Source: JANPIX01 sp031425195 (GTDB lineage Bacteria; Pseudomonadota; Alphaproteobacteria; Rhodobacterales; Rhodobacteraceae). From it: a DNA stretch of 64,000 nt. The notes under the pieces are model-generated. The model saw only the letters and a list, made by a program, of their open reading frames with translations. It was not told the DNA's origin and made no database searches. The translations under genes and the position numbers were made by a program. The stretch lies in assembly GCA_031425195.1 (NCBI GenBank), contig JANPIX010000026.1:186001-250000 (forward strand). The letters run 5' to 3'. Shown here in pieces: positions 7,338-15,178 of this stretch (its first letter is position 1; every line of letters begins with the position of its first letter).

Positions 7338-8907
7338 CGGTGAAACTTCCGAAAGCCCGGGATATCAAGGCGGGCGGAATGACGATGCCGGGAACAACGT
7401 CAAAGACCGCCATACGCCCCACCATTTCGCGTTGCTTCAATATGCCCTCAACCCAGAAATAACCCGGACGATCACCATAGTCGTCGAACAACACGGTCAT
7501 CGGTTTGGCCGCGCGAAAAATCGCGTTGATCAGGCAGGCCACACGAAAACGCCCGTCAATCAGAATGACATCAGGGTGTTTGAACCATGTCCTGTCCCAG
7601 ACATCGCAGGCATACTGATGATAGCGGCGAAACGCCGTGTCGTGGACAGGCCGACCCCAGTCGCCGACAATGCCAGTATCGGCAAAGTGAATCCGCGCGC
7701 CCGCGCCCAGCCCGCCGTTGTCAAGCGCTGTCGTCATGCGCAGCGCCCAGTCCGGATCGTTTTCCACCGACACCACTTCGCCCGCAGCTTCAGCCGCGAC
7801 AAAGGTCGATCCGCCGGAACCATATTCCAGCACAACACCGGCTCCGGCATAGGTCTGCCGCATCATGTTGGCCTCTGCGGGGGGAAGCGTCAGTTCGAAA
7901 GCGGCGGGCATGACCGACGGATCGGCGGGCCTGCGACAGGCCGCCTTGACGAGTGCCAACGCAGTGCGACGTTCCGCAAGCGCATCGGCCTCCGCGACGC
8001 TCGGTATGGATTTCAATCTGACGATTTCCGCATCCACAGCAGTCTGGTGCCGCAGGATCGAGGTATCAACCCGGTCATTGCGGTTCATGTCTGTGTAGAA
8101 TTTCTCGGTATGACGTGTGTTGGCAGCACCGGCCTGATCCGGTGCCCAACCCCGCCCCCGAGCCTTTTTCAGGGCAAAGAATTCCGGCGTGCGCACCATG
8201 TAGTGGTTGATTTGGGCGAGCTTCCAAGAGAAATCAGGCTTTTTCACACGATTGGTTGATGCCAAATCATCGCCGTCGAGCCAGCCAGTGCTTTCATTCT
8301 GAACGCTCAGTGTGTGACCAGCGCCAGTTAGAAAATCAGAAATCCGCAAGCCAGAGTTCTTCGTGATTTTTGGTCTGTTGATGCCGTTTTGTGAAAAGCC
8401 TTCAATCTTGTTCCCGGTTCGGAAAAAGGTCTTGATTTCACGTGTTGGCGCAAACCACCCACTCGTCGCCTGCGTGAACTGGGCAGACACAAAACGGCCG
8501 GGAAAACGCGCGTTGCCTCCGTCGCCGAAAATGCGCCACGGGATCAACATTCCCTGCTTTTCGCCGATTGCCCATGCCAGATCTTCCACTTGGCCCTGTC
8601 CGATATGGATGTTGAGAAATTCATCCGCATCCAACCAGATGACCCAATCACCCTCTTGGATCAGGCCTGCTTCGTTCGCCAAGCGTGCCGCATTCCCTTG
8701 AGGAGAGACCCCCGGCGGCGGCACATGCGTCACATGCGTCAATTCCCCTGCTTCGGCCAGGGCGGCTAGTAGCTCATCCGTGCCATCGTCGGACGGGTTT
8801 GAATACACGATCACCGTGTCGAACCCGATCACCTTGTGATAGGCTATCCATTCCAACAGGAACGGTGCTTCGTTCTTGACGGCCGTAAAAAGCACATGGC
8901 GCGTCAT
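7327..8907 (-). CDS. Glycosyltransferase family 2-like protein fused to a methyltransferase-like domain
   Basis: This is a 526-residue two-part protein. Residues 1 to about 280 read as a family 2-like glycosyltransferase (Glyco_tranf_2_4 type): FTAVKNEAPFLLEWIAYH at 7-24, YSNPSDDGTD at 35-44, and the metal-binding D-A-D at 93-95 in WLDADEF. Residues ~335-526 look like a class I methyltransferase fold: glycine-rich LEYGSGGST at 360-368, then VSVENDPDW at 379-387 for the acidic residue that would bind the SAM ribose, and VILIDGRFR later. The start lies 3 nt after the sufB stop. The stretch coding for roughly residues 169-229 (8221-8400) has 85 G/C of 180 bases (47%), far below its surroundings. 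The glycan or lipid target is unknown. Confidence 0.7.
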   Translation of the reverse strand: MTRHVLFTAVKNEAPFLLEWIAYHKVIGFDTVIVYSNPSDDGTDELLAALAEAGELTHVTHVPPPGVSPQGNAARLANEAGLIQEGDWVIWLDADEFLNIHIGQGQVEDLAWAIGEKQGMLIPWRIFGDGGNARFPGRFVSAQFTQATSGWFAPTREIKTFFRTGNKIEGFSQNGINRPKITKNSGLRISDFLTGAGHTLSVQNESTGWLDGDDLASTNRVKKPDFSWKLAQINHYMVRTPEFFALKKARGRGWAPDQAGAANTRHTEKFYTDMNRNDRVDTSILRHQTAVDAEIVRLKSIPSVAEADALAERRTALALVKAACRRPADPSVMPAAFELTLPPAEANMMRQTYAGAGVVLEYGSGGSTFVAAEAAGEVVSVENDPDWALRMTTALDNGGLGAGARIHFADTGIVGDWGRPVHDTAFRRYHQYACDVWDRTWFKHPDVILIDGRFRVACLINAIFRAAKPMTVLFDDYGDRPGYFWVEGILKQREMVGRMAVFDVVPGIVIPPALISRAFGSFTDAD

Positions 8908-8910
8908 CGT

Positions 8911-10425
8911 TCAGCCAACCGAGCCTTCCAGCGAAATCGCCACCAGACTTTGCGCCTCCAGTGCGAATTCCATGGGAAGGGCTTGCAGCACCTCTTTGCA
9001 AAAGCCGTTCACGACAAGGGCCACGGCCTCTTCTTCGTCCATCCCGCGCGAACGGCAGTAGAACAGTTGATCCTCGTCAACCTTGCTGGTGGTCGCCTCG
9101 TGTTCGACCCGGCTGGAGGTGTTCTTGACCTCGATATAGGGCACGGTATGCGCGCCGCATTTGTCGCCGATCAGCAGGCTGTCGCATTGAGTGTAGTTGC
9201 GGCTGTTGGTGGCTTTCGGATGCATCGACACCAGCCCGCGATAGGTGTTCTGCGCGCGCCCCGCCGAGATGCCTTTGGACACGATGCGCGAGCGGGTGTT
9301 CTTGCCCAGATGGATCATCTTGGTGCCCGTGTCGGCCTGCTGGGCGTTGTTGGCGATGGCGATGGAATAGAACTCTCCCTGACTGCCCTCGCCCCGCAGG
9401 ATGCAGGACGGGTATTTCCAGGTGATCGCCGACCCGGTTTCCACCTGCGTCCACATCACCTTGGCGCGGTCGCCCCGGCAATCGGCGCGTTTGGTGACAA
9501 AGTTGTAAATCCCGCCGCGCCCCTGTTCGTCGCCCGGATACCAGTTTTGAACCGTGGAATACTTGATTTCCGCATCTTCCAGAATGACCAGTTCGACGAC
9601 CGCGGCGTGAAGCTGATGCGTGTCGCGCTTGGGTGCTGTGCAGCCTTCCAGATAGCTGACATACGAGCCTTTTTCGGCAATGATCAGCGTCCGTTCGAAC
9701 TGTCCGGTATTTTCGGCGTTAATCCGGAAATAGGTGCTCAGTTCCATCGGACAGCGCACGCCTTCGGGGATATAGACGAACGACCCGTCCGAAAACACCG
9801 CACTATTGAGCGTGGCAAAATAGTTGTCGGACGCCGGCACGACCGACCCAAGGTACCGTTGCACCAGTTCAGGATGTTCGCGCACCGCTTCGCTGATCGA
9901 GCAGAAGATCACGCCGGCCTTGGCCAGTTCCGCCTTGAACGTCGTGCCCACCGACACGCTGTCGAACACCGCGTCAACCGCCACGCGGCGGGGTTCAGCC
10001 TCACCTTCAACACCGGCCAGAAGCATCTGTTCCTTCAACGGAATCCCAAGTTTGGCATAGGTCGCCAGCAACTTCGGATCAACCTCGTCCAGCGACTTTG
10101 GCTTGACGGTCATGCTTTTGGGTTTGGCATAGTAATACTGATCCTGATAATCGATCGCAGGATAGTTGATCATCGCCCAGGTCGGTTCTTCCATCTGAAG
10201 CCAGCGGCGATAGGCGGCCAGTCGCCATTCAAGCAACCATGCCGGTTCGCCGTTCTTGTCGCTGATAAGGCGGACGATATCTTCGTTCAGGCCCTTTGGG
10301 GCATAATCGGTTTCGATATCGGTGGCCCAGCCATAGGCATAGGTTCCGGCCATCGCCTGAACGGTTTCGATCGTTTCGCGGTCAACGCCTTCGCGCAGCA
10401 GATCGGCGGTGTCTGAATCGGTCAT
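8911..10425 (-). CDS. sufB: SufB, Fe-S scaffold subunit
   Basis: The product is 504 residues from the ATG at 10425, chosen because AAGGGG precedes it; an upstream in-frame start at 10509 has no such support. SufB builds the nascent Fe-S cluster in SufBC2D. The C-terminal region contains SLLIGDKCGAHTVPY with the conserved cysteine that accepts sulfur, then VEHEATTSKVDEDQLFYCR and the helical tail MDEEEAVALVVNGF. The N-terminus (MTDSDTADLL...) and the YAKPKSM stretch are typical. It is preceded by the NifS-like desulfurase (25-bp gap) and followed directly by glycosyltransferase genes rather than by sufC, which is unusual. Confidence 0.95.
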   Translation of the reverse strand: MTDSDTADLLREGVDRETIETVQAMAGTYAYGWATDIETDYAPKGLNEDIVRLISDKNGEPAWLLEWRLAAYRRWLQMEEPTWAMINYPAIDYQDQYYYAKPKSMTVKPKSLDEVDPKLLATYAKLGIPLKEQMLLAGVEGEAEPRRVAVDAVFDSVSVGTTFKAELAKAGVIFCSISEAVREHPELVQRYLGSVVPASDNYFATLNSAVFSDGSFVYIPEGVRCPMELSTYFRINAENTGQFERTLIIAEKGSYVSYLEGCTAPKRDTHQLHAAVVELVILEDAEIKYSTVQNWYPGDEQGRGGIYNFVTKRADCRGDRAKVMWTQVETGSAITWKYPSCILRGEGSQGEFYSIAIANNAQQADTGTKMIHLGKNTRSRIVSKGISAGRAQNTYRGLVSMHPKATNSRNYTQCDSLLIGDKCGAHTVPYIEVKNTSSRVEHEATTSKVDEDQLFYCRSRGMDEEEAVALVVNGFCKEVLQALPMEFALEAQSLVAISLEGSVG

Positions 10426-10450
10426 GTCATTCCCCTTGGCGTTCCGCAGG

Positions 10451-11503
10451 TCAGGCTGCAACACCTGTCCCCAAACGCTTGTTCCGAAATGCGCGCCACA
10501 CATCGGCAAAACGCATCACTTCCTGTTCCGTCACATCCGGCCCCAGCGATATCCGGATCGCCTGTGCCGCACTGGCCGCATCAAACCCCATGGCCTGCAA
10601 AACGGGGCTGGCGCGCAGCTTGCCGCTTGAACAGGCCGACCCGGCCGAAATTGCAAACCCGGCCAGATCCATCTGCATCACCTGCGTTTCGCCCTTCCAG
10701 CCCGGTGTCACAAGACACAGCGTGTTGGGAAGGCGTGGCGCAGTATTCCCGACAGAAATAGTCCCATGTTCCGGGGCAGACAATGCGCTTTCTAGAATAT
10801 TTCTAAGTTGGGCGACACGGTCCCATACCCCGCAGGCCAGATCACGCGCAGCCGCCTGTGCTGCAGCCCCGAAACCCGCGATCCCGATCAGGTTTTCCGT
10901 CCCGGCGCGGCGGCCCATTTCCTGCCCGCCACCCCTGATTTGCGGCGCAAGATCAAGACCGCGCCGCAGGATGACAGCGCCCACACCCTTTGGCCCGCCC
11001 AGTTTGTGCGCTGAAACAAAGCCGACGTCACAGCCCAGCCAGTTGAACGCAAAAGGAACCTTGCCGAACGCCTGCGTCAGGTCACTGACGGCAAGCCCCT
11101 TTGGCAGGCCTTGCAGTACCCCGGTTTCCGAATTGGCAAACTGCAGCGCCGTGTTCGCCGGATCGACCACCGTGACCTGCCCTTGCGCATCCGCCGTCAA
11201 TTCAGCCTTGCACCAGGCCAGCACGGCATCATGTTCGATCCCAGCGCAGAAAAGATCACGCCCCGCACAGACCAGTGCCGCGCTTTCGGTGGCGCCGCTG
11301 GTAAAGATGATGTCACACCCTTCGGCCCCAAGGGCGGCCGCAACCTCGGCCCGCGCCTTTTCCACCAGCGCCTTGGCACCGCGCCCTTCGGCGTGAACGG
11401 AACTTGGGTTGCCCACCACATCCATGGCCGCAATCATCGCCGCACGCGCCTCGGGGCACAGCGGAGTCGTCGCGTTCCAGTCCAGAAAGACGCGCTGTGT
11501 CAT
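10451..11503 (-). CDS. IscS/NifS-like cysteine desulfurase
   Basis: The protein is 350 residues from the ATG at 11503, whose ATGA overlaps the iscR stop; the longer upstream frame is rejected. It is a class V aminotransferase-fold PLP enzyme. The PLP lysine is K167 in SAHKLGGPKG, and the catalytic cysteine is C291 in SAGSACSSGK, the longer flexible loop of the group I (IscS/NifS) type. Its place after iscR and before sufB suggests it supplies sulfur to the same scaffold as SufS at the operon's far end. An ICE-like palindrome is embedded in codons for Q232-E238. At 350 residues it is shorter than E. coli IscS (404). Confidence 0.9.
   Translation of the reverse strand: MTQRVFLDWNATTPLCPEARAAMIAAMDVVGNPSSVHAEGRGAKALVEKARAEVAAALGAEGCDIIFTSGATESAALVCAGRDLFCAGIEHDAVLAWCKAELTADAQGQVTVVDPANTALQFANSETGVLQGLPKGLAVSDLTQAFGKVPFAFNWLGCDVGFVSAHKLGGPKGVGAVILRRGLDLAPQIRGGGQEMGRRAGTENLIGIAGFGAAAQAAARDLACGVWDRVAQLRNILESALSAPEHGTISVGNTAPRLPNTLCLVTPGWKGETQVMQMDLAGFAISAGSACSSGKLRASPVLQAMGFDAASAAQAIRISLGPDVTEQEVMRFADVWRAFRNKRLGTGVAA
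10791..10807. promoter_or_regulatory. ICE-like (Irr box) palindrome inside the cysteine desulfurase gene
   Basis: The sequence TCTAGAATATTTCTAAG matches 12 of 14 fixed positions of the ICE motif TTTAGAA-N3-TTCTAAA as I know it for Irr. It lies in coding sequence for residues 232-238, where it forces the codons AGA (Arg), ATT (Ile) and CTA (Leu), which look unusual for this GC-rich sequence. It may be a second Irr site acting on the operon, or coincidence. Confidence 0.4.
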
Positions 11504-11961
11504 TCTTCGTCCACAATCCGGAACAGAGACGGCACGGCACGGCACGGCTTCAACACGTCACCGATCACATCGGACAGCCGGGTCTGGTGCAGGAACACGT
11601 AGACATTCGCCGACAGGTTTTCCCAAAGCCGGTTTGTCATCGTCTGCGCCGACGTGCCTGTCATGCCGCCGTTGGCACCCGCGCCCGTGTGCATCGCGCT
11701 AACCGTTTCCTCAACTGCCTCCAGCACTTCGCTGATCCGGATATCCGTGGCCTTACGCGCCAGTTTGTACCCGCCGCCCGGCCCGCGAACAGCCTCCACC
11801 AGCCCGGCACGGCGCAGTTTCACGAACAACTGCTCCAGATAGGGAAGGCTGATGTCCTGACGTTTTGACACTTCCCCTAACGAAACAAGATCTTCGGGCC
11901 GGGCAAGCGCCAGATCCGCCAGCGCCACCATCGCGTATCGCCCTTTGGTCGAAAGTTTCAT
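11500..11961 (-). CDS. iscR: IscR-type Rrf2-family regulator of the suf operon
   Basis: The protein is 153 residues from the ATG at 11961 (MKLSTKGRYAM, the standard IscR/Rrf2 start). The upstream in-frame start at 12012 is not needed. A winged helix-turn-helix covers residues ~1-65, with recognition-helix region SLPYLEQLFVKLRRAGLV and wing GPGGGYKL. The usual three-cysteine Fe-S cluster region (residues ~90-105) has no cysteine at all; the only one is C140. The single-cysteine layout is known from Rhodobacter sphaeroides IscR, which still binds a cluster. It heads the suf operon, overlaps the next gene by 4 nt, and presumably regulates this operon. Confidence 0.93.
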   Translation of the reverse strand: MKLSTKGRYAMVALADLALARPEDLVSLGEVSKRQDISLPYLEQLFVKLRRAGLVEAVRGPGGGYKLARKATDIRISEVLEAVEETVSAMHTGAGANGGMTGTSAQTMTNRLWENLSANVYVFLHQTRLSDVIGDVLKPCRAVPSLFRIVDEE

Positions 11962-12082
11962 CCCAGTCCCCCGCCGCGCCCGGCCAATCTGCAGACGGAG
12001 CACCATATCCATTGACGCCGCTTGCCAGCGCGACTAACTCCAATCCAAAGATCCAGAGCCCGCCAGCACGTTTTTGGCGGTT

Positions 12083-12118
12083 TGGAACATTTCTAAGTTC
12101 ACCTAGCGAATTTGTCAA
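12083..12118 (-). promoter_or_regulatory. Inferred iscR-suf promoter with overlapping ICE (Irr) box
   Basis: On the minus strand TTGACA (12118-12113) is followed after exactly 17 bases by TAGAAA (12095-12090), a good sigma-70-type promoter. The ICE-like palindrome CTTAGAAATGTTCCAAA (12099-12083) covers the -10. Read on the plus strand it is TTTGGAACATTTCTAAG, 12 of 14 fixed positions of TTTAGAA-N3-TTCTAAA. Irr bound here would block transcription. The start codon of iscR is about 120 nt further on, leaving a fairly long leader. The divergent hydrolase gene begins 55 bp away on the other side. Confidence 0.6.
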
Positions 12119-12153
12119 GAATTCGGTGGGCAAAAACAAGGCAGGTTTGACTG

Positions 12154-12813
12154 ATGCCCGAAGTTATTTTCGCCGGCCCCGAAGGCCGTCTTGAAGGCCG
12201 CTATCACCCGCAAAAGGACCGCGACGCGCCTATCGCTATCGTCTTGCATCCGCACCCGCAGTTTGGCGGCACGATGAACAACAAGGTCGTCTATAACCTG
12301 CATTACGCCTTTTACAATCTGGGTTTCACGGTGCTGCGGTTCAATTTCCGTGGCGTGGGGCGCAGTCAGGGCGAATATGATCTGGGCATCGGCGAACTTT
12401 CCGATGCGGCAAGCGCGCTCGACTATCTTCAGTCGATGAACCAGAATTCCAAGCATTGCTGGGTTGCCGGGTTCAGTTTTGGCGCGTGGATCGGGATGCA
12501 GCTTTTGATGCGCCGCCCGGAAATCACCGGGTTCATTTCTGTGGCGCCACCTGCCAACATGTATGACTTCAGTTTCCTGGCCCCCTGCCCGTCATCGGGT
12601 CTGATCATCAACGGCACGAACGACAAGGTGGCAGCCCCCAAGGATACGGTCACGCTGGTCAACAAGCTGCATGAACAAAAGGGCATCAAGATCACGCATA
12701 CGCTGATCGAAGGCGCCGACCACTTCTTCAAGGACGAAGAAGCGCATATGAAGCCGATGATCAATACGGTCAGCGACTATGTGAAACGCCGCCTGACCGA
12801 GGCGTCGCGCTGA
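12154..12813 (+). CDS. Alpha/beta hydrolase (dienelactone hydrolase-like)
   Basis: The 219-residue cytosolic alpha/beta hydrolase has nucleophile S108 in GFSFG, likely acid D157 in IINGTNDKVA, and H190 in EGADHFF, giving a complete catalytic triad. The oxyanion-side motif HPHPQFGGT is at 32-40 and RFNFRGVGRS is at 62-71, as in the small hydrolases often found beside suf/isc operons in Alphaproteobacteria. The start ATG is supported by AAGGCAGG upstream. It is transcribed away from iscR from a shared intergenic region that holds the ICE box. The substrate is unknown. Confidence 0.85.
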   Translation: MPEVIFAGPEGRLEGRYHPQKDRDAPIAIVLHPHPQFGGTMNNKVVYNLHYAFYNLGFTVLRFNFRGVGRSQGEYDLGIGELSDAASALDYLQSMNQNSKHCWVAGFSFGAWIGMQLLMRRPEITGFISVAPPANMYDFSFLAPCPSSGLIINGTNDKVAAPKDTVTLVNKLHEQKGIKITHTLIEGADHFFKDEEAHMKPMINTVSDYVKRRLTEASR

Positions 12814-12814
12814 G

Positions 12815-13081
12815 ATGAGTTTCGTTGATGAACTTGCCGACGCGCTGGCCCGCGATGTGCTGGAAGCGATGGACGAAATGGGTGACGACCGGTTCTATGA
12901 AAAGGTAAGCCGGGTGCTTGGCGCGTCATCGCCTACCTTGCAGGAAAGCTTCATGACCTGCGTGCGCATCCGCCTGTCGGAACGGCGCGGGCGGAAGTTC
13001 TTTGAGGACGCGCTGAAAGCGATGCGCGACGGCAGCGCCGCACCGGAAGCGCCCAAGGATTACAGCGGCGGCGGCCATTGA
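12815..13081 (+). CDS. Small conserved-type protein, function unknown
   Basis: This 88-residue acidic helical protein begins MSFVDELADALARDVLEAMDE, with one cysteine in ESFMTCVRIRLSERRG and a glycine-rich tail. I do not recognise a domain. It follows the hydrolase by 1 nt, and its TGA stop overlaps the TTG start of the HD-domain gene, so the three genes look like one operon. Codon use is like its neighbours. Confidence 0.7.
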   Translation: MSFVDELADALARDVLEAMDEMGDDRFYEKVSRVLGASSPTLQESFMTCVRIRLSERRGRKFFEDALKAMRDGSAAPEAPKDYSGGGH

Positions 13082-13668
13082 CCGAACGGCTCGACGCCCA
13101 GTTCGCCTTTCTGAACGAGGCGGACAAGTTGAAATCGGTCCTGCGTGCGACCACGCTGTGTGATGGGTCGCGGCCTGAAAATTCCGGTGAACATTCCTGG
13201 CATCTGGCGCTGTACGCGATGGTTCTGGCCGATCAGGCCGCACCGGGTGTGGATATCGGCCGCGTTATCCGCATGTTGATCCTGCATGACCTTGTGGAAA
13301 TTGACGTGGGCGACGTGCCGATCCATTCCGCGAATGGCTTGGCCCATGGTTCCGCCGAAACCATCGCGTCAGAACAACGCGCCGCCGACCGCATCTTTGG
13401 CCTTTTACCTGCTGACATCACCACAGGTTTTCGCGCCCTGTGGGACGAATTCGAGGCCGCCGAGACCCCCGACGCCATTTTCGCCAAATCGCTCGACAGA
13501 GTGCAGCCTGTGATGGCAAACCTGATGTCTGGCGGGGGGACTTGGGTCACCTATCAGGTGACGGCAGACCAGCTTCACTCTCGCGTTGGGATGAAGATCG
13601 CCAGGGGCGCGCCGGGGGTGTGGGACTGGATCAAGGCGCGCACGCTTCCCTTCTTTGCCGGACGATAA
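13078..13668 (+). CDS. HD-domain hydrolase (YfbR/5'-deoxynucleotidase-like)
   Basis: The product is 196 residues, starting at a TTG codon at 13078 that overlaps the preceding TGA stop (TTGA). No ATG exists until well inside the conserved region, so the TTG is needed. HD-family metal ligands are visible: the H-x-H region in SGEHSWHLAL (~37-46), the HD pair in MLILHDLVEID (~65-75), and a later D in SLDRVQPVM. This arrangement is that of the HD_3/YfbR group, which dephosphorylates deoxynucleoside monophosphates. Specific activity is inferred. Confidence 0.8.
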   Translation: MTERLDAQFAFLNEADKLKSVLRATTLCDGSRPENSGEHSWHLALYAMVLADQAAPGVDIGRVIRMLILHDLVEIDVGDVPIHSANGLAHGSAETIASEQRAADRIFGLLPADITTGFRALWDEFEAAETPDAIFAKSLDRVQPVMANLMSGGGTWVTYQVTADQLHSRVGMKIARGAPGVWDWIKARTLPFFAGR

Positions 13669-13672
13669 CGGT

Positions 13673-13689
13673 ATACCATTGCATACCAT
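13673..13689. repeat. ATACCAT direct repeat upstream of icd
   Basis: ATACCAT occurs at 13673-13679 and 13683-13689, a period of 10 bp (one helical turn), about 64 bp upstream of icd. It resembles a tandem protein-binding site. No known regulator is recognised. Confidence 0.3.
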
Positions 13690-13752
13690 CTTCCCCGCTG
13701 ACCCGTTTTCCGATATGACGCCCCCAACCCGAATCCCAACATCGAGGCATCC

Positions 13753-14967
13753 ATGACCAAGATCAAAGTCGCCAACCCCGTTGTCGAACTCGACGGCGAT
13801 GAAATGACCCGGATCATCTGGGATTTCATCAAGCAGAAACTGATCCTGCCCTACCTCGATATCGACCTGAAATATTACGATCTGGGCATCGAAGAACGCG
13901 ACCGCACCAACGACCAGATCACCATCGACAGCGCCGAGGCGATCAAGCAGTACGGCGTGGGCGTCAAATGCGCCACGATCACACCCGACGAACAGCGGGT
14001 CGAGGAATTCGGCCTGAAACAGATGTGGAAGTCGCCCAACGGCACGATCCGCAACATTCTGGGCGGCGTGATCTTTCGCCAGCCGATCATCTGCCGCAAC
14101 GTCCCGCGTCTGGTGCCGGGCTGGACAAAGCCCATCGTCGTCGGCCGCCACGCCTTTGGTGACCAGTACCGCGCCACGGATTTCCGCTTTCCTGGGGCGG
14201 GCAAGCTGACCATGAAATTCGTGGGCGAAGACGGCACGACTATCGAACGCGACGTCTATTCCGCTCCGTCTTCGGGCGTGTTCATGGGCATGTACAATCT
14301 TGATGACAGCATCACCGATTTTGCCCGCGCCAGCCTGAACTACGGCCTGAACCTTGGATGGCCGGTTTATCTGTCGACGAAGAACACGATTCTGAAAGCC
14401 TATGACGGACGGTTCAAGGATATCTTCCAGCAGGTGTTCGAAGCGGAATTTGCCGAAGCGTTCAAGGCCAAGGGCATCACTTATGAACACCGCCTGATCG
14501 ACGACATGGTGGCATCCGCGATGAAATGGTCGGGCGGCTATGTCTGGGCCTGCAAGAACTATGACGGCGACGTGCAGTCTGACACGGTGGCGCAGGGCTT
14601 TGGTTCGCTGGGCCTGATGACATCGGTGCTGATGACGCCCGATGGCAAGATCGTGGAGGCCGAAGCGGCGCACGGCACCGTGACCCGACACTTCCGCGAA
14701 CATCAGAAGGGCAAGGCCACGTCGACCAATTCGGTCGCGTCGATCTATGCGTGGACAGGCGGACTGAAGCATCGCGCCAAACTGGATGACAACGCAGCCC
14801 TTCTTCGTTTCGCGGAAACGCTGGAAAAGGTGACCGTCGATACTGTTGAGGATGGCTGGATGACCAAGGATCTGGCGCTTCTGGTCGGGCCGGACCAGAA
14901 ATGGCTGACCACGATGGGTTATCTGGAAAAGGTCGATGAATATCTGAACAAGGCCCTTGTCGGCTAA
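13753..14967 (+). CDS. icd: NADP-dependent isocitrate dehydrogenase
   Basis: This 404-residue enzyme oxidises isocitrate to 2-oxoglutarate and CO2 in the citrate cycle. It is of the eukaryote-like type II group by length and sequence: VELDGDEMTRIIWDFIK at the N-terminus, KSPNGTIRNILGG for substrate binding, VGRHAFGDQYRAT, DDMVASAMKW with metal-binding aspartates, and EAAHGTVTRHFREHQKG for NADP contacts. It is monocistronic by position, with a hairpin just downstream and a short upstream region carrying a direct repeat. Confidence 0.97.
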   Translation: MTKIKVANPVVELDGDEMTRIIWDFIKQKLILPYLDIDLKYYDLGIEERDRTNDQITIDSAEAIKQYGVGVKCATITPDEQRVEEFGLKQMWKSPNGTIRNILGGVIFRQPIICRNVPRLVPGWTKPIVVGRHAFGDQYRATDFRFPGAGKLTMKFVGEDGTTIERDVYSAPSSGVFMGMYNLDDSITDFARASLNYGLNLGWPVYLSTKNTILKAYDGRFKDIFQQVFEAEFAEAFKAKGITYEHRLIDDMVASAMKWSGGYVWACKNYDGDVQSDTVAQGFGSLGLMTSVLMTPDGKIVEAEAAHGTVTRHFREHQKGKATSTNSVASIYAWTGGLKHRAKLDDNAALLRFAETLEKVTVDTVEDGWMTKDLALLVGPDQKWLTTMGYLEKVDEYLNKALVG

Positions 14968-14977
14968 GCCGCCGGTT

Positions 14978-15002
14978 GCCGCCTGACCCTGTGTCAGGCG
15001 GC
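14978..15002 (+). terminator. Hairpin after icd
   Basis: GCCGCCTGAC and GTCAGGCGGC form a perfect 10-bp stem with a 5-nt loop, starting 10 nt after the icd stop. No U-tract follows, so it could be a weak terminator or a 3'-end stabiliser. Confidence 0.55.
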
Positions 15003-15178
15003 GGCCATCTCCCCTCCTTCTACCTCTGGACACGCCCTGCCGCCATTTATGCCCTGACAGACGCGGGCTTTGGTGGCGGGAAATAACGCACGGCTCCTGC
15101 CGCGCGGTTGGCACTGGCGTTTCGCGCCTGCCTCCTGTAAGGCCGCTCCAAACCGACCTAACCGAAAGAGACCACCCG

